This document shows, piece by piece, positions 45,856-58,254 of a stretch of DNA of 64,000 bases (positions are counted from its first letter, which is position 1; the number at the start of each line of letters is the position of its first letter). The notes below the pieces were generated by a model that did not search any database, was not told the origin of the DNA, and worked only from the letters and a program-made list of their open reading frames with translations. The position numbers were made by a program, and so were the translations under genes. The DNA comes from Antedon mediterranea (taxonomy: Eukaryota > Echinodermata > Crinoidea > Comatulida > Antedonidae). The stretch spans positions 23,559,201 to 23,623,200 of the forward strand of contig NC_092670.1 in the NCBI RefSeq assembly GCF_964355755.1. The letters run 5' to 3'.

Positions 45856-48800
45856 ATGACAGACAGAAGACCGCGTGAAAAAACCAAGGAAGGCCCTAGG
45901 AAGGACATAATAGTGTTCACAAAATACAACTAAAAAGCGTACAAACTCAATGATAACACCGACCTACTTTCAGGATCTGTAAACATATTTTTATTGTAGT
46001 CTTTTGATCCAGAAACCAATGCATGTACTCCTCACACATTCATTGTGAATATTTTAATCATGATCAATTTAATTATAGATTTTATTTAATGAAATTGATA
46101 ATATTAGAGACTACACTATAAAGTACAAGCTCACGATAACGATTCATAATAAAATCTATTCAGTAAAATTTCCGTAGTCAAGTTATAAAATATCATTTTA
46201 TCCTTGATCACTTCAAAACGCATGCATAAGCAATGTTAGCTAACTAACTACAGTAGCTACCTTTCTTTTATTTTATTAAGTTGGGTTGTACTATTTACTA
46301 GCCTAATTTGTCTATTGTTTATTATTTAGCCCCAGAAAATTGATTCATTGTTTAATTGATGTATTGTTTAGGTTTGCAAAAAGATAAATTGAGAGCACAG
46401 TCAAATGGTAATTTCAAACAGGAAGCAGAGACTTGCAATGCAATTGGTCAGCTACTGGCAACGCATGGTGAATATGAGGCTGCTCTTGAGGAGCACTTCC
46501 AAGAACTACAACTGTCAGAGTCATTGAAAGATGTGATTGGATCAGCTGTAGCCAATCGACGGATTGGAGAGTGCTATTGCGAAATGGGTCTATATAAAAA
46601 AGCATTGAAGTGAGTTTAATAACAATGTGTTAAGGTAAAACTGTATAAATCCAATAGATGCACCGATTATGTTTTAATAACATAGGTAGTATGCAACTGA
46701 CTCCAAATACAATATCTATTGTTTTACTTTTATAAGTTTAACTTTTATGTGTCTTTCCTCAAATAACAACACTTATAACAGCATTGCTCAATCTCCAGGT
46801 GCAATTGAAAGATGTATTATTGTCCATCAAAATATTGGAAAAAAATATAAAGATAAATAAAATCAATATATAGAGTTTGTGTTACGTGGCTACTTTTTGC
46901 ATTTTTGTTATACCAATCAAAAAATAAAATAAAAACAAATTAGTTCTGCCATCTTTCAGATATCAGCAAAACCATTTAGAGAAAGCACAATCAGTAGATA
47001 ACAGAGTTGAAGAGCAGCGTGCATTGGCAACTATTGGAAGAACTTATTTACTTCAGTCTGATATATATAATGATAAGACAGAAGCACTAAACAAAGCACA
47101 AGAAGCTTTTCATGGGTAACAGTGAAATGTTGATTTAATTATATTAGAACCCATTAAGGAGACACATTTGGTACCCAAGATTGGCATTATTATCCCTTGT
47201 TCATTAATAAGAAACTTGCTGATAATTATATGAAGAGTGGAAGTATTGTCGGCATGTTTATTTATCTGTTGATGTAACATTGTTGATTTTCTTGTACCCT
47301 TTAACTGTTTAAAATCTCCTTTAGTTTACAACCAACTCCACATTATTTCTTTGAACAATAATATTTGAACCTGAACCAGTAATGTTAACCTTTAATAGGG
47401 GTGTCCCAAAGAAGGACTTCTACTGTACCTATATTGTATTTTATTAAGTTACTTTTTGGGTAACAATTTTTGTTCCTGAAGTGGTCAATGCAGCAAGAGT
47501 GTAATCACTATTATGATTATTATTTTTTTTTTACTCTTTTGTTGTATACAGTGGTGTAACTCACAGGGCAAAATACTGGTTTAGCACTCCCAAGAGGCCC
47601 TCCAACGCTGGGTTGTTGCATTGCTCTGGAGTCCCTGGGTTTAGCCAGTGAGCGCTCATAGTCATTACGCCGCTGGTTGTATAGAATTGTTTTATTGTAG
47701 ATTGGTACAAAATCTGTTCAAACCAAAGGACCAAATACTCTTTTCTAAACATTCCATTCACTTGACGTCTGTTATTCCATCAGTTAATTTTATCAATATC
47801 ATGATCTATTCTTTTTTTTAATAACAAAAGTCTGAAGTTGGAAAAAAACCTAATTTTTAAATTATCTGAATATATCTGCCACAAATTAATTTAATTTTGT
47901 TTCAGGAGTCTTGATATTTGTCGTGAACTTGGTGGAAATGTGTCGGATCGTGAGCTAGCAGAGATGAAAGCTCGACTCTATCTCAATCTTGGGTTGGTGT
48001 ACGATTCTCGACAAGAAGCTGAGTACTGCGCTAAGTTTATAAAACAGGCAGTTTACATTGCAGAGTAAGTTAAAGAATATTGTGTTGGAGCTGTAGCTTG
48101 GTGGTTAACATACTTGCCTTCCAATCCCAAGTTCCAGGGTTCAATTCTGACCTATTGCCAGGATCGTTGTTCACAGCTCTTTCTACTTCGCTTCCTCAAA
48201 TGAGACAAGCATAATATACTTTGTCCATCTTTTAATTAATTAGTGAGTAAACTTGAAATTTAAAAGAAGCTAAAAACGACTACTGACTGAAAAGTGGCAT
48301 AATTATATTTATATTGTTTTTAACAGGCAAAAAAACTTGCATGAGGATTTATACAGAGCTAAGATATCACTAGCAGGGATTTATATTAGGGATAGTAAAT
48401 ACTCACAAGCTCAACGCATGTATGAGGGCGCTCTTCAAGTTGCCAAGAAACTTGCTGATAAATATATGGAAAGTGAAAGTATTGTAGGCACTGCTAATGT
48501 AAGTATGTATCTATCTAAGTTAGAATATTGTACTACTTTAAATGTGTAAAATCTCCTTGAGTTTACAACCAACTCTACAGTAATTCTTTCAACTCATACT
48601 CTTTTGATTTAATAAAATGCTCTTTTGAACAATAATAATTGAACCTGATTAAATTATTATAATAATTCTTTTCACTATTAGATGTACCTGCAGATGGGAG
48701 ACTTCAGTGTAGCGTGTAAATACTTCAAACAGGCATATAAGCTAGGCTCACAAACACCATTACAAAGGGAAGCTGTTATAGCAAATTTCAAAGCTGGTAA

Positions 48801-51800
48801 TGTATTACTTTTTACTTTTCCATTGTTAACTGGTATACAAATCGCTTCTGAGGCCTTATAACTGAGAAGAAATCTAAGGTTATTTATGACCAGTAATAGA
48901 TCCTCTATTAGTGCTGCCTACTGGTACATACTGGATCAAAACAGAGTCTAGTGAAGGAAACTGATCAACAGTAAGTCAGTTATAATTCAAGACTGCTGAT
49001 TGATTGATAACTATATTTCAGAATGAAAATTCCATATACCGTTCATCAAACAATACAAAACGGAAAATCATAGTAAAATAGGATTTTCTTCCATTTAGTT
49101 GATTATGATTCTGTTTAAATTATTTGTTTTCTACTTTTAGCAATCCGAGGACGACGTTTAATGAAGGAATTAAGCACAAAGGGAAAAGAAGACGTTAAAA
49201 GTTTTCTGAGACTGTATGAATCACTAGGTGACCTGTACTGCAAACTTACAAATTACTCCAAAGCAATTGAATATTATCAAAAACAGGTGAATAATTGTGA
49301 CTTAAACCTTATTAAAAAGACACCTTCAGGTATTGTCCATAGTGTGAAAAAAATTATATTTACCATTACATTCATGCAAACAATTTCCTAAATATGGGGT
49401 GTTCACTGAATATGGGTGTCTGCTTCAACCCTTAACCCAAGTCTTTAACACCTTTTCCGGTCTGGCATCAGCAAATTAAATTGGACGTAAATGTTTTGTT
49501 TTCACACAGCTATGCGCATATCGATTGCCAGATAGTCGTGTGGAGAGTAAAAACGAAATATTGCCGACCGGAAACATGTCGGAACAGGTGTGAAACTTAA
49601 GAATTAACATTCTAAACTTTTTTTTCAATATCTTAATTTGTTTTTTCTCGACAGCTTGAATGTGCGAAGTCCTTGAGCAAACCCGAGATAGTTTTGATTC
49701 CGATTTATGTGTCATTAGCAGCAACATACACTGATAACAAACAGTATGAAGAAGCTGTGAACATGTACAAACATGAGCTACAGCTTAGAAAAGGCAACCA
49801 CAAGGAGGTACCGCAGTCACTAAGCACTCCCAAAAACTCTCTTAAATTCTGAATTTCTCAATACTTCCAACTATTAAATGTATTTTGAAAAACAGACTAC
49901 TGTATTGTAAACGAATGAATAAAAAGAACAGTGTTTATGATAGTGTATGTTATGGTGGAAATGCTAATATCAGGGTTCATGGGTCATTGAAAACCTGGAA
50001 AATCATGAAAAGTCATTGAACATTTTGGTAGAAAGGTCTTAATTAATTATAGTATTCTTTGGTGAAATTCAACAGTGACCAGTGGCTAGAGTGCTCACTG
50101 GCTAAACTAGGAGCCCCAGAGCTTATGGAGGCCCCTGAGCAGTGCCCAGAGGGAAAAAAAATGCCCAAGGCCTTCAGCGTTGGAGGGCCATTTAGACCAG
50201 GGCCTCACACCTCTGCATTATGCCACTGACAATGACATGATTCCTGAACATAGTCACTAAATTAAAGCAACAATATTGATACAAAGATAGTTTGACTGAA
50301 TCGTCTATATTTATACATTGCAGGCAGGAAGAACATGGTTAAACATTGCCAAGGCACAGGAAGACGGTGGGAAGCATTTTGCATTGATAAACAGCTGTCT
50401 CGAGAATGCATTGGAACGAGCTAGGAAAGCAGAACACCCTAGGTTACAAGTAAGGATGTTGATATTTTGCTTGGATGAATTCAAACATACATATTGCATT
50501 AATAGTCAACAGTGCTTCTTCACAATGAATATTATCTAAAATCGTCAGTAATTTTTAACAGTTGAGGGTTCTCAAAGAGTCTGCTGCCATTCAAGAAAAA
50601 TTTGTGGAAGATGTTTTGTTGGAGAAAACGCAGCGACAACTACAAGAAGTAAAAACAAAACATGATCTGGACTCTGAGGATGATGAAATTTCAGAGGATG
50701 ACTCAGAGGAGACTCAGAACGTTGAGGATGAGAGTCTTGATTTTACTGAATCGGGTATTATAATAGTTTTTAAATTGTATCTATCTACAATACAGGTACT
50801 TCGGTGCTATGTTGTTTACTTGCTTATTTAAAAAAAAAGGCCATATACTTGTCACAGCCATGCAAGATTGTCACAATTTGTTAATACATAGTAATATTAG
50901 TTCATAGCATTGCCATCATAAAACAGTGACAAACTTGAAGTAATAGATAAAAGGTCGAAATGAAAGTAATTAATAGGTTATACAATCATAGTTTATGATT
51001 GTCATTTTTCAATACAATATGTTACAAAATATTATTTTGTCTTTTAGAAGAATCAGAAGTCGATGAAAACGAAATTGTTGAAGGCGTGAGAAAACGGAAC
51101 AAGAAGCCACTTGTAAGATGAAATATTACTTGTTCACAACTTTGTAGAATTTGAATGCATAACAAACTAGTTCATCGGCAAGATAAGATTAGATGGCAAT
51201 GCAATTATATCTTAATTATATAATTGCTTTCAATTGTGTGCTGTGCAATCCTGGTTGGATTTTTAACCTTGCCTGTAAATAACTTAATGTAGGCTTAACA
51301 AGCGACTTTGATAACTCCAGAGGGCGCCATATTTAAAAAGTAAATTGGGACAAAAAAAGTTCTATAGGCGCTAGGGCCTAGATGGACATTTTTGTCCCGA
51401 TTGACCCTGTAAATATGGTGCCCTCTGGAGTTATCAACATCGCTTATTAACATTTGAACATCAACATTATTATTTTGTATTTTCTTTTTTAAAGTTTATG
51501 CGTCGGAATGAAAAAGGTGAAACACCATTACACAGAGCTTGCATAGAGGGTAATGTTAATTTAGTCAAGAAGTACTTGGAGCAGGTATGTTACAGGCTGT
51601 TAATTTTACAGATACATAATATATAATATTAGTAGACTAGTACATTTATATATGTACCGGTTTTTATCCAATACTATATTTAAATTTTTCTTATATATTT
51701 GTTCTTTTTAGGGACATCCAGTGAATCCACGAGATCACTGTGGCTGGACACCACTACATGAATCCTGCAACCATGGTCATTATGACATAGTGGCACTTCT

Positions 51801-54800
51801 CTTGGACCACAAAGCCAATGTAAATGATCCTGGGGGAGAATTGTGTGGCATGGTGACCCCACTGCATGATGCCATAAATTGTGGTCATTTCAAAGTATCA
51901 GAGTTGTTGATCAGTCGTGGTGCCAATTTACACGCAGTAGATGCTGATGTATGTAATTATATTTATTTCATTATTTAGGCCTAATGCATTCATGTAGGCT
52001 TATGATTGAAAACGATCAAATACTTTTTACATTTAAAACAAATAAAAAAAAAGCTTATGGTTTCAATTTCCAATGAGTTTTACTTATTTTAGGGACAAAC
52101 ACCATTGAAGGCACTCTACACATGGGAAGCCAACTATAAGCATGATCTGGACAAAGAGGCTAGAGCTGCATGTGGTCGTTTAAAAAGGGTCATTGATGAT
52201 GTCATTAAAAATGGTAATCTGATATTTTTGTAAACTTGTTTATATAGTCATAAAATAATAACCGTAGTTATATTGGTTTTTTGGTTTGCAGTCACATTGT
52301 TCTTTACTTAAATCCCATATGTTTATTTTGATAGGAAAATCAAATCTGTCCAATCTAAGGAATACGCTTGATAATGATCTGTTTTCTGCAGAGGATGATA
52401 GTGACCCTCTATTGGCAAGCCAACCGGAAATTGAAACATTTATGGAAACTATCCCATCACAAAGGAGATCATGTCTGTCAAGAAGTGCCAACAAAAGATT
52501 ATCTCACCAGATGAGAAATTCTGCAATTGTTGAACCGGAGGTGGATTCAGATACTGACATCAGGATGGAAGAGGAAGTTGCATTGTTAAATGATGCTGAC
52601 GACCCAATTAGTCTTCAGACAATAAGCACTCCTGAAGGAATCTTAGAAGATTCTGAAGAAGTCATTCCATCTCCATCACCACCAGTGTTTGTTCAAGAAC
52701 CAGATGATGTATGTGACGCATACCAGCAAGCGATCAATGCAGTTGGCAGTGCTTCAAGCATCATTTCACAAAGAACACCAGTACGTCGGGAACCACCACA
52801 ATCCACCAAAGAGCAACCAGCCCTAATTCCTGATGAAATTTACGCTGGCGATAATTGGTTAGTGGATGATGTCGGCAGGCAACCAGGAAAACGGAAAAGA
52901 GGGAGTCTAGATGGCATTGTTACAGTATTAAATTCAAATAGTAGAGTTCAGAATAATGCTTCACATTCTTTGACAAGATCATCAAGGCCACCGTCATCAA
53001 AACGAAGAAGAACAAAACAACTACGATTGACCAACTTGCAAGTGACGAGAGAACGAGCCCCGATAAATATTGATAGTGAAGATAGTCTTGATTCTGTAAC
53101 ATCACAAGAAGAAGTGTCAACTACAAATAGGCCGATAGAAGATGTCTCTGAACAAAGAAATACACCATCAGCCTCACATGAGGTAACCCACAGTGTTGAG
53201 GCACGAAGACCGGTGATGCGTGTTAGAGTTAAAGTTAAAGACAAAGCTCTGGCTATTCCAATTCCTGGCACGTGAGTATAATCATAATACAACACTCTTA
53301 ATGGGACATTGTAGGGACACAACAAAGTTACATTAGTAAGGGTGGCCATAGTGTTAAAACATGGTGGTCCTTTAGGGTTGTCTCCTGTATTTTCTTGAAT
53401 TATCGATCCTAAAATTAACCTTCTTGTGACTGTCTTGCACATTCTTTGTGTATCATCATAAGCATAATAGCCCTCAGCTGGTATAAAATTATTTATATGG
53501 TTTTTTGAATTTATGCCTAAAAAAACATCTATGTAAATAATCATAGCTTCATTTCACATAGAGACAAGACAATGAAATGGCTAACTGATCAAGCTTGCCA
53601 ACGATATTTCAACATGTGCGGAGTTCGACCAACTCTCAAACTCCAAACACCAGAGGGAGCTGTTTTTGCTGATGAAGATATAGTGACTGACTCTGTGTTA
53701 CATAATGAAGAAGTTAGTAAAAATTTGTAATTCATATTGAAATTAAACTTTGCGATGAAATAAAATAGATAAATAATATAAAAACAGAAAAAACACAATA
53801 TAGACAATTTGTTGTTTGTTCGTAGGTTATTGCATTGGTGGATTCATGGGATATGCCGCCTTTAGATCAACGATACCAACGAGCTTGTCAGACGGCTAAA
53901 ATAGGTACAGTATTAAGCCAATTGCATTGAATTTCAATATCTTAAGCTCTGTCTACACTATCAAACTTTATGTGACAAAACAAATGTGATGTGCCACTGT
54001 CACACACAGACACTTATCATAACTGATCAAGAGTTGATTTGATTGTCAGCATATGCTGTTTAGGGTCACCCTCTATGAATATATATGAAAAAATAAATAA
54101 ATATCACTACCATATTTGGGCACATCACACTTTTTTTGTCAAACTAGTTTGATAGTGTAGACAGAGCTTTATAATTTAGGCTGAATGGTTATCTAACTTA
54201 TTCTTATTCACTTTTTAATTAATTTAGATGAAAATTCTAAGATTGTAAATGCAATGCAGAAATGTGAGACAAGCTTAGAACTGGTGCTTACGAACTTAAA
54301 CCTTGGTTCATTAGACTTGAACCCTGTTATCACTAGTCTTCAGTTACAGCACAACCTCCGACACCTTAAACTTCACAGTAATGCCATCAATGACGCCCTA
54401 CTTCAGAGCTTAGGAGGAGACGTTATCATTAAGTTACATAATTTAGTCGTGTTGGATTTGTCGTGTAATTTAATTACGCATGAGGGGCTGCGACTTGTTA
54501 GCGATCGCTTCAAAAAAGATGGTCTGGGTCGTGATGGAAGTGATTCACACAGTTCTGAGGATGGTACTCGTCAAAAGCCTTTTCAAGTAAGAGCAATTTT
54601 AAATTGTTGTATTTATTCAACGAAATATTTGATATTAATGCATTGATGAATGTATTTGGACTTTCTACTTTCTTTATACCTCATTTATTATTTTATTTAC
54701 AGTTGTTAGAAGAATTAGATCTGAGTTTTAACTTCCTGACTGATGACAGTTCTTTGCATCTTGCGTACATCGTAGAATGCTGCCCTCGTTTGACTAAATT

Positions 54801-56213
54801 AAAACTTCAGTCATGTGACTTTACTATGAAGTTGTTCCATCGACAGTTCATGGATGCATTGAAATGTAACTACACAATGTTTCCTCTTTTTTCACTTTTC
54901 TTTAAATTATTAAATTAATAATAATTTTTATACTCTTTGTATATGGTATAAAAATGTATAATTTCTTTCATATTTTGCTTCATAGCTCTGAGGCATCTTG
55001 AGAGCTTCAGTATATCCCATAATGCAATTGGAAGCACTGGAGTTGAACTTCTGCTAAAGAGCCTGCATCACACATCACTAAAGACCCTTGATCTAAGCTC
55101 AGTCATCAAGAATTCACATGGCAGTCCGGTGGGCTTACACCTGTCTCGATACATGTCACAGGTATAAAGATTCTGTTTTTAATTTCTCTTTTCTATATGA
55201 CTACTATATTGCTGTATACAATAAAAGAACACAAAATAAATGATTTAAACTACCTCCTTGTAAAATTCCTCTCTTTATACCTTCAAATTTCTTATACCTT
55301 TTTACTGGTTATTTATCATTAGACTGATTGTTGTTTGGAGTCTTTGCGTATCAGTGATTGTTGCGTAAATGATGACGATATAACCAGTGTATCAAGGTAC
55401 TGTATGTCTTCTCATAAATGTTTCCATTGTTAATTACTGTCTAAATAGTACTTCTAGAGTAGCGACCCTTTTCACCACTTGATGCAACTTTCAAGATTCA
55501 ATTTATTATCACATAATATTACATACATGAAATTTGTTTTCCTAAAAAACAATTTAAAATGACAAGCATATGGGAAAAAAAAGTCTCTAAAACGGTTGGT
55601 TTTTACTTTGCATTGCCAAATTCGATAGATCTATTAAAACTTACAATACTATTTAGTGGATGAGTCACATCTTTAATTATCCATTCTAATTTATTAAGAG
55701 TCGTTTTAAACCAAACATGTGTTTCTGAGCATGCACAGAATGACTTTTTGACTCAACAGCTAGGACACATCATGAAAATGAACAGTCGCTAACAGCCATT
55801 GGTGGCATACTCACAGTTATAGATTCTTTGGCTCTTGTTGCATTAAAAATCTACTTTTTCATTACATGCTGGTTTCTTTCAGGTGTATGAACTCAAATAC
55901 AACACTTTCATCTATTGACTTATCTTGCAATGACGATATCACATGTCTAGCGTTGCAACAATTACTAACCACCATCCAATCACACAAGCTTACAATAAAG
56001 AAGCTAGACTTTTCTGGCTGTCCGTTAAAATCGTTATCCGACACCTTGGCTGAAGCACTGCTTATGTCGATGTCATCTGGCTTGATAGAAGAAGTGAAAT
56101 TAAATGGATGTGGATTAAAACAAGATCAGAACAGATTAAGACAGTTGTCTTCTCAACATGATACAGTTTTGAATTCTATACAAAACCAAATTTGTGAATT
56201 GTATATTAAATAG
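45856..56213 (+). CDS. TONSL: TONSL, tonsoku-like DNA repair protein
   Basis: TONSL with MMS22L binds new histone H4 (unmodified at K20) behind replication forks and loads RAD51 for homologous recombination. Exons: 45856-45874 (tentative), 46372-46609, 46960-47115, 47906-48064, 48327-48498, 48682-48796, 49141-49286, 49655-49807, 50324-50449, 50562-50754, 51048-51112, 51495-51584, 51712-51948, 52093-52213, 52335-53271, 53562-53712, 53826-53904, 54228-54586, 54703-54865, 54986-55161, 55323-55396, 55883-56213. All phases fit; total 4260 nt, 1419 aa (human about 1378). Order of parts matches the family: TPRs (7-428), acidic segment, ankyrin repeats (514-663), disordered middle, ubiquitin-like, LRRs. 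Exon 1 rests on a weak donor (gtgaaa) and an N-terminal resemblance only; the rest is secure. Confidence 0.93.
47144..47428. repeat. MITE of the 'tacagtagaac' family in a TONSL intron
   Basis: Left 'agaacccattaaggagacac', right 'ggggtgtcccaaagaagg' then 'acttctactgta', inverted with respect to each other. About 285 bp in the intron 47116-47905. Confidence 0.65.
48085..48200 (+). repeat. tRNA-derived SINE (family 2) in a TONSL intron
   Basis: A-box-like TAGCTTGGTGG at 48094-48104, B-box-like GGTTCAATTC at 48138-48147, then the tail 'cctattgccaggatcg...ttcacagctctttc' related to 32141-32250. Tail end not sharply defined. Confidence 0.75.
51295..51450. mobile_element. Foldback element flanked by TTAA in a TONSL intron
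   Basis: Starting 'caagcgactttgataactcc' and ending with its near complement ('ggagttatcaacatcgctta'), the arms continue inwards through 'agagggcgcc'/'ggtgccctct' and 'attgggacaaaa'/'tttttgtcccgat', so almost the whole 150 bp folds on itself. TTAA at 51295-51298 and 51447-51450 would fit a piggyBac-type target site, but the ends lack the usual CCC start. Confidence 0.8.
51495..52213 (+). other. Ankyrin repeats of TONSL (H4K20me0 reader)
   Basis: Three exons encode [54 protein letters not shown] and a shorter fourth repeat. Human residues known to contact the H4 tail (D559, W563, H567, E568, N571) are matched by D, W, H, E and N in [16 protein letters not shown], so histone reading is probably kept. 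The human Tyr after that Asn is His here. Confidence 0.9.
53215..53904 (+). other. Ubiquitin-like domain of TONSL
   Basis: Spans the ends of exons 15-17: [55 protein letters not shown] and [20 protein letters not shown], which follow the beta-grasp pattern and match the human order. Confidence 0.8.
53942..54170. mobile_element. MITE with perfect 24-bp inverted ends in a TONSL intron
   Basis: The ends 'aagctctgtctacactatca'+'aact' and its exact complement closing at about 54168 enclose about 220 bp. Inside, 'tgtgacaaaacaaatgtgatgtgcc' is partly inverted as 'gggcacatcacactttttttgtca'. Flanks ttaa (53942-53945) and ttta (54168-54171) differ by one base. No ORF. Confidence 0.85.
54228..56213 (+). 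other. Leucine-rich repeats of TONSL (MMS22L-binding end)
   Basis: Five exons with LRR motifs: [100 protein letters not shown]. This C-terminal part binds MMS22L in human. Stop TAG at 56211-56213. Confidence 0.9.
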
Positions 56214-56324
56214 TTATAACTTACTACAGTATGCTCCTTGTTGATGCACACTGTAACCACCGCAAAGGTGGATTTAGAGAAGGGGCCAAACAAATATTAA
56301 GATGCAGCTTATAGGGATTATTTT

Positions 56325-56330
56325 AATAAA
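56325..56330 (+). terminator. Candidate polyadenylation signal of TONSL
   Basis: AATAAA in 'ttttaataaattg', about 110 bases after the TONSL stop; the first such signal downstream. Confidence 0.6.
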
Positions 56331-57000
56331 TTGAACACTGCTGCATTAAATGAAATTACGGTACTGAAGTACATTGTAAATATGTAAATTACTGTATATT
56401 GTATACCAAATACTGATTATAGGAACTTCAATGATTACAATCTTTTTATAGCCCTCATTAGAATAATAATATCATAGTATTTCAATGCCTCGATTTATTT
56501 ATTATATTACAAAAATTAAAGAACAGAGAGGATCAAGTGCAAATAAGAAGCCCAACCGTATTGATGCATTACTCTAGGCCCGATATAAACCACATTTTTT
56601 AGTTAGATAATACTTCAGTTGAAAAAAGTATTTTTTAAATTCTGTCTTTGTTGAAATACTTTTTTAATATACTTTTTATCACTAAAAAATCGATTTAATA
56701 ATGGATACATTAAAATATGAAGTTGCACTATTTTATCTTTGTTTAAAAAAACGCCCTCTCCAGTCGAGCAGCAAAGTGCTCATTTAACCGTTAAAACGCT
56801 GTTTTTTAACTGCGCAGGTCACTGAGCATCGCCAAGTTATAGTGACTTCCGGTTCGCTTTTCACTTCGCGGCAAGCATTTTGCATGGGAATACCCTTACA
56901 AATCTGCTGCAATTTCCACCATCCGGGTTAAATTATATCTTTCTATATTTGGAAATTGTTACTCCTAATATGGAAGATTATTCCCGCCACAAAATTCTGG
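56331..57000. other. TONSL downstream / next promoter region
   Basis: AT-rich to about 56740, then a GC-richer stretch with CpG words (56750-56960: 'cttccggttcgc', 'cacttcgcggcaag', 'catccgggtt') leading to a TATA-like box at 57001. No coding sequence. Confidence 0.5.
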
Positions 57001-58254
57001 TATAAATAGCCCAGGAAAGGACGACAGGGCTTATTGAAGAAAAAAGTGCAGATGGAGGTGTTCGTTGAGGTAGGCTACATGATTTATTTGTTTGGTTTCG
57101 TAGGGAATCCGGCACTTTTCTCATCAGCACGGAACCTTTATAAAAACTTAGTGGTTGGTTATTAGGTTATTAATCTATCTTTTCTGAAAGTTTAAGCTTG
57201 GTTCAGCTTGTGGGACGGATTCAATATCCGTTCAAAGCTGGGGATATATTCTAAGCAGACTCCATCTTGGATTCGTATGTTTAGTACAGGCCGTGTGGTT
57301 GAGTAATTTCAATCCTTCAAAATCACTATGTGCAATCCGTTTTTAAACCAGTTAATATACCAAAATATGTTATTAGTAGCTTTTTTATTTTGGATTTGGT
57401 GCTAGTTTGGTAAATATTGCAATATAATTGTAGATTATTTGGTTGTAAAAAAATGTACCCAACTTGTAGTATTATCTAGGCCTCCTAGGCTAGGCCTAGC
57501 CCATTTGACGGAAACCCAGTGCTATTTGTAGGCGGATAGAGAGGGCCGCAGGCTAGTTTTTAGTGGCATATCGCCGACTTATTATAATCAATGTGAAGCC
57601 ATATTATTATTATGTTTAAAATGTTGAATCTATATCCACTGGATTATGGATATATATCGTCGGATATTTAAAGAAAGGCCTAGGCCTAGACCTTTTTATT
57701 TAATTAATTTAGGACTATATTACGGGAAATTCTTTGCCAAAGAAAAGAAAATACGTTGTGGCTGTTGGAGGTTTGTAAATATATGACAATAATGTAGCCT
57801 AGGCTAGGATAGGAAGGACTGTGGAAGGATGAGGTAATTTGGATGGTCGTACATATGATATTTATATATACAGTATTGTGTATAGTAGTGATCATGGCGA
57901 CAAAATTTAGGATGACTAAAGTTGACATTAAAATTATTTAACTATGAATAGCTCATTATTGGTGTTTTTTTTTTCTTTCAGGTTTCTAAGAATAAACTAT
58001 CCGACTTGTGATTCATCTTGTGCTGCAAAAACAATCCTATTTTGATATTTGTAAATTGATGTACGTAACAGACGTCTTTAAAAATAAAAAAAAAATAAAA
58101 ATTTTATTATCGCGATGATTTAACTCAAATATTGACATATATAACTTGATATTTTAGCCTGAGCAAGCAAGATAGTTTGATAGGCATATTTTACTTCGAT
58201 GTAAATAAGATATTACATGTTATACTGTATGTAAAATACTTTTTTGTAAATAAA
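57001..58254 (+). ncRNA. Candidate TATA-driven two-exon transcript with a 15-codon ORF
   Basis: A strong TATA-like TATAAATAG at 57001-57009 is followed about 50 bp later by ATG (57052). Exon 1 could end at 57069 (donor gtaggc); the acceptor 'ttttctttcag' ends at 57981. The joined frame reads MEVFVEVSKNKLSDL then TGA (57052-57069, 57982-58011). AATAAA near 58084 and at 58249-58254 could end the transcript. I do not recognise the peptide. It may be a short non-coding RNA gene, a small-peptide gene, or a non-coding first exon of something else. All from sequence pattern; no expression evidence. Confidence 0.35.
57105..57127 (+). repeat. 23-bp exact direct repeat, copy 1
   Basis: The stretch starting gaatccggcacttttctc and ending atcag occurs exactly at 57105-57127 and 58672-58694. 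In one frame both copies read ESGTFLI, like the SH2-domain FLVR strand. Copy 1 lies in the intron of the candidate transcript. Confidence 0.7.

Larger units (their letters stand above)
46372..50449 (+). other. TPR region of TONSL (exons 2-9)
   Basis: Helical repeats with TPR spacing, for example [98 protein letters not shown] and [20 protein letters not shown]. In human TONSL this part is needed for partner contacts at forks. Confidence 0.9.

Noticed and set aside
52948-53544. 198-codon minus-strand ORF
   Set aside because: Antisense shadow of the large TONSL exon 52335-53271.
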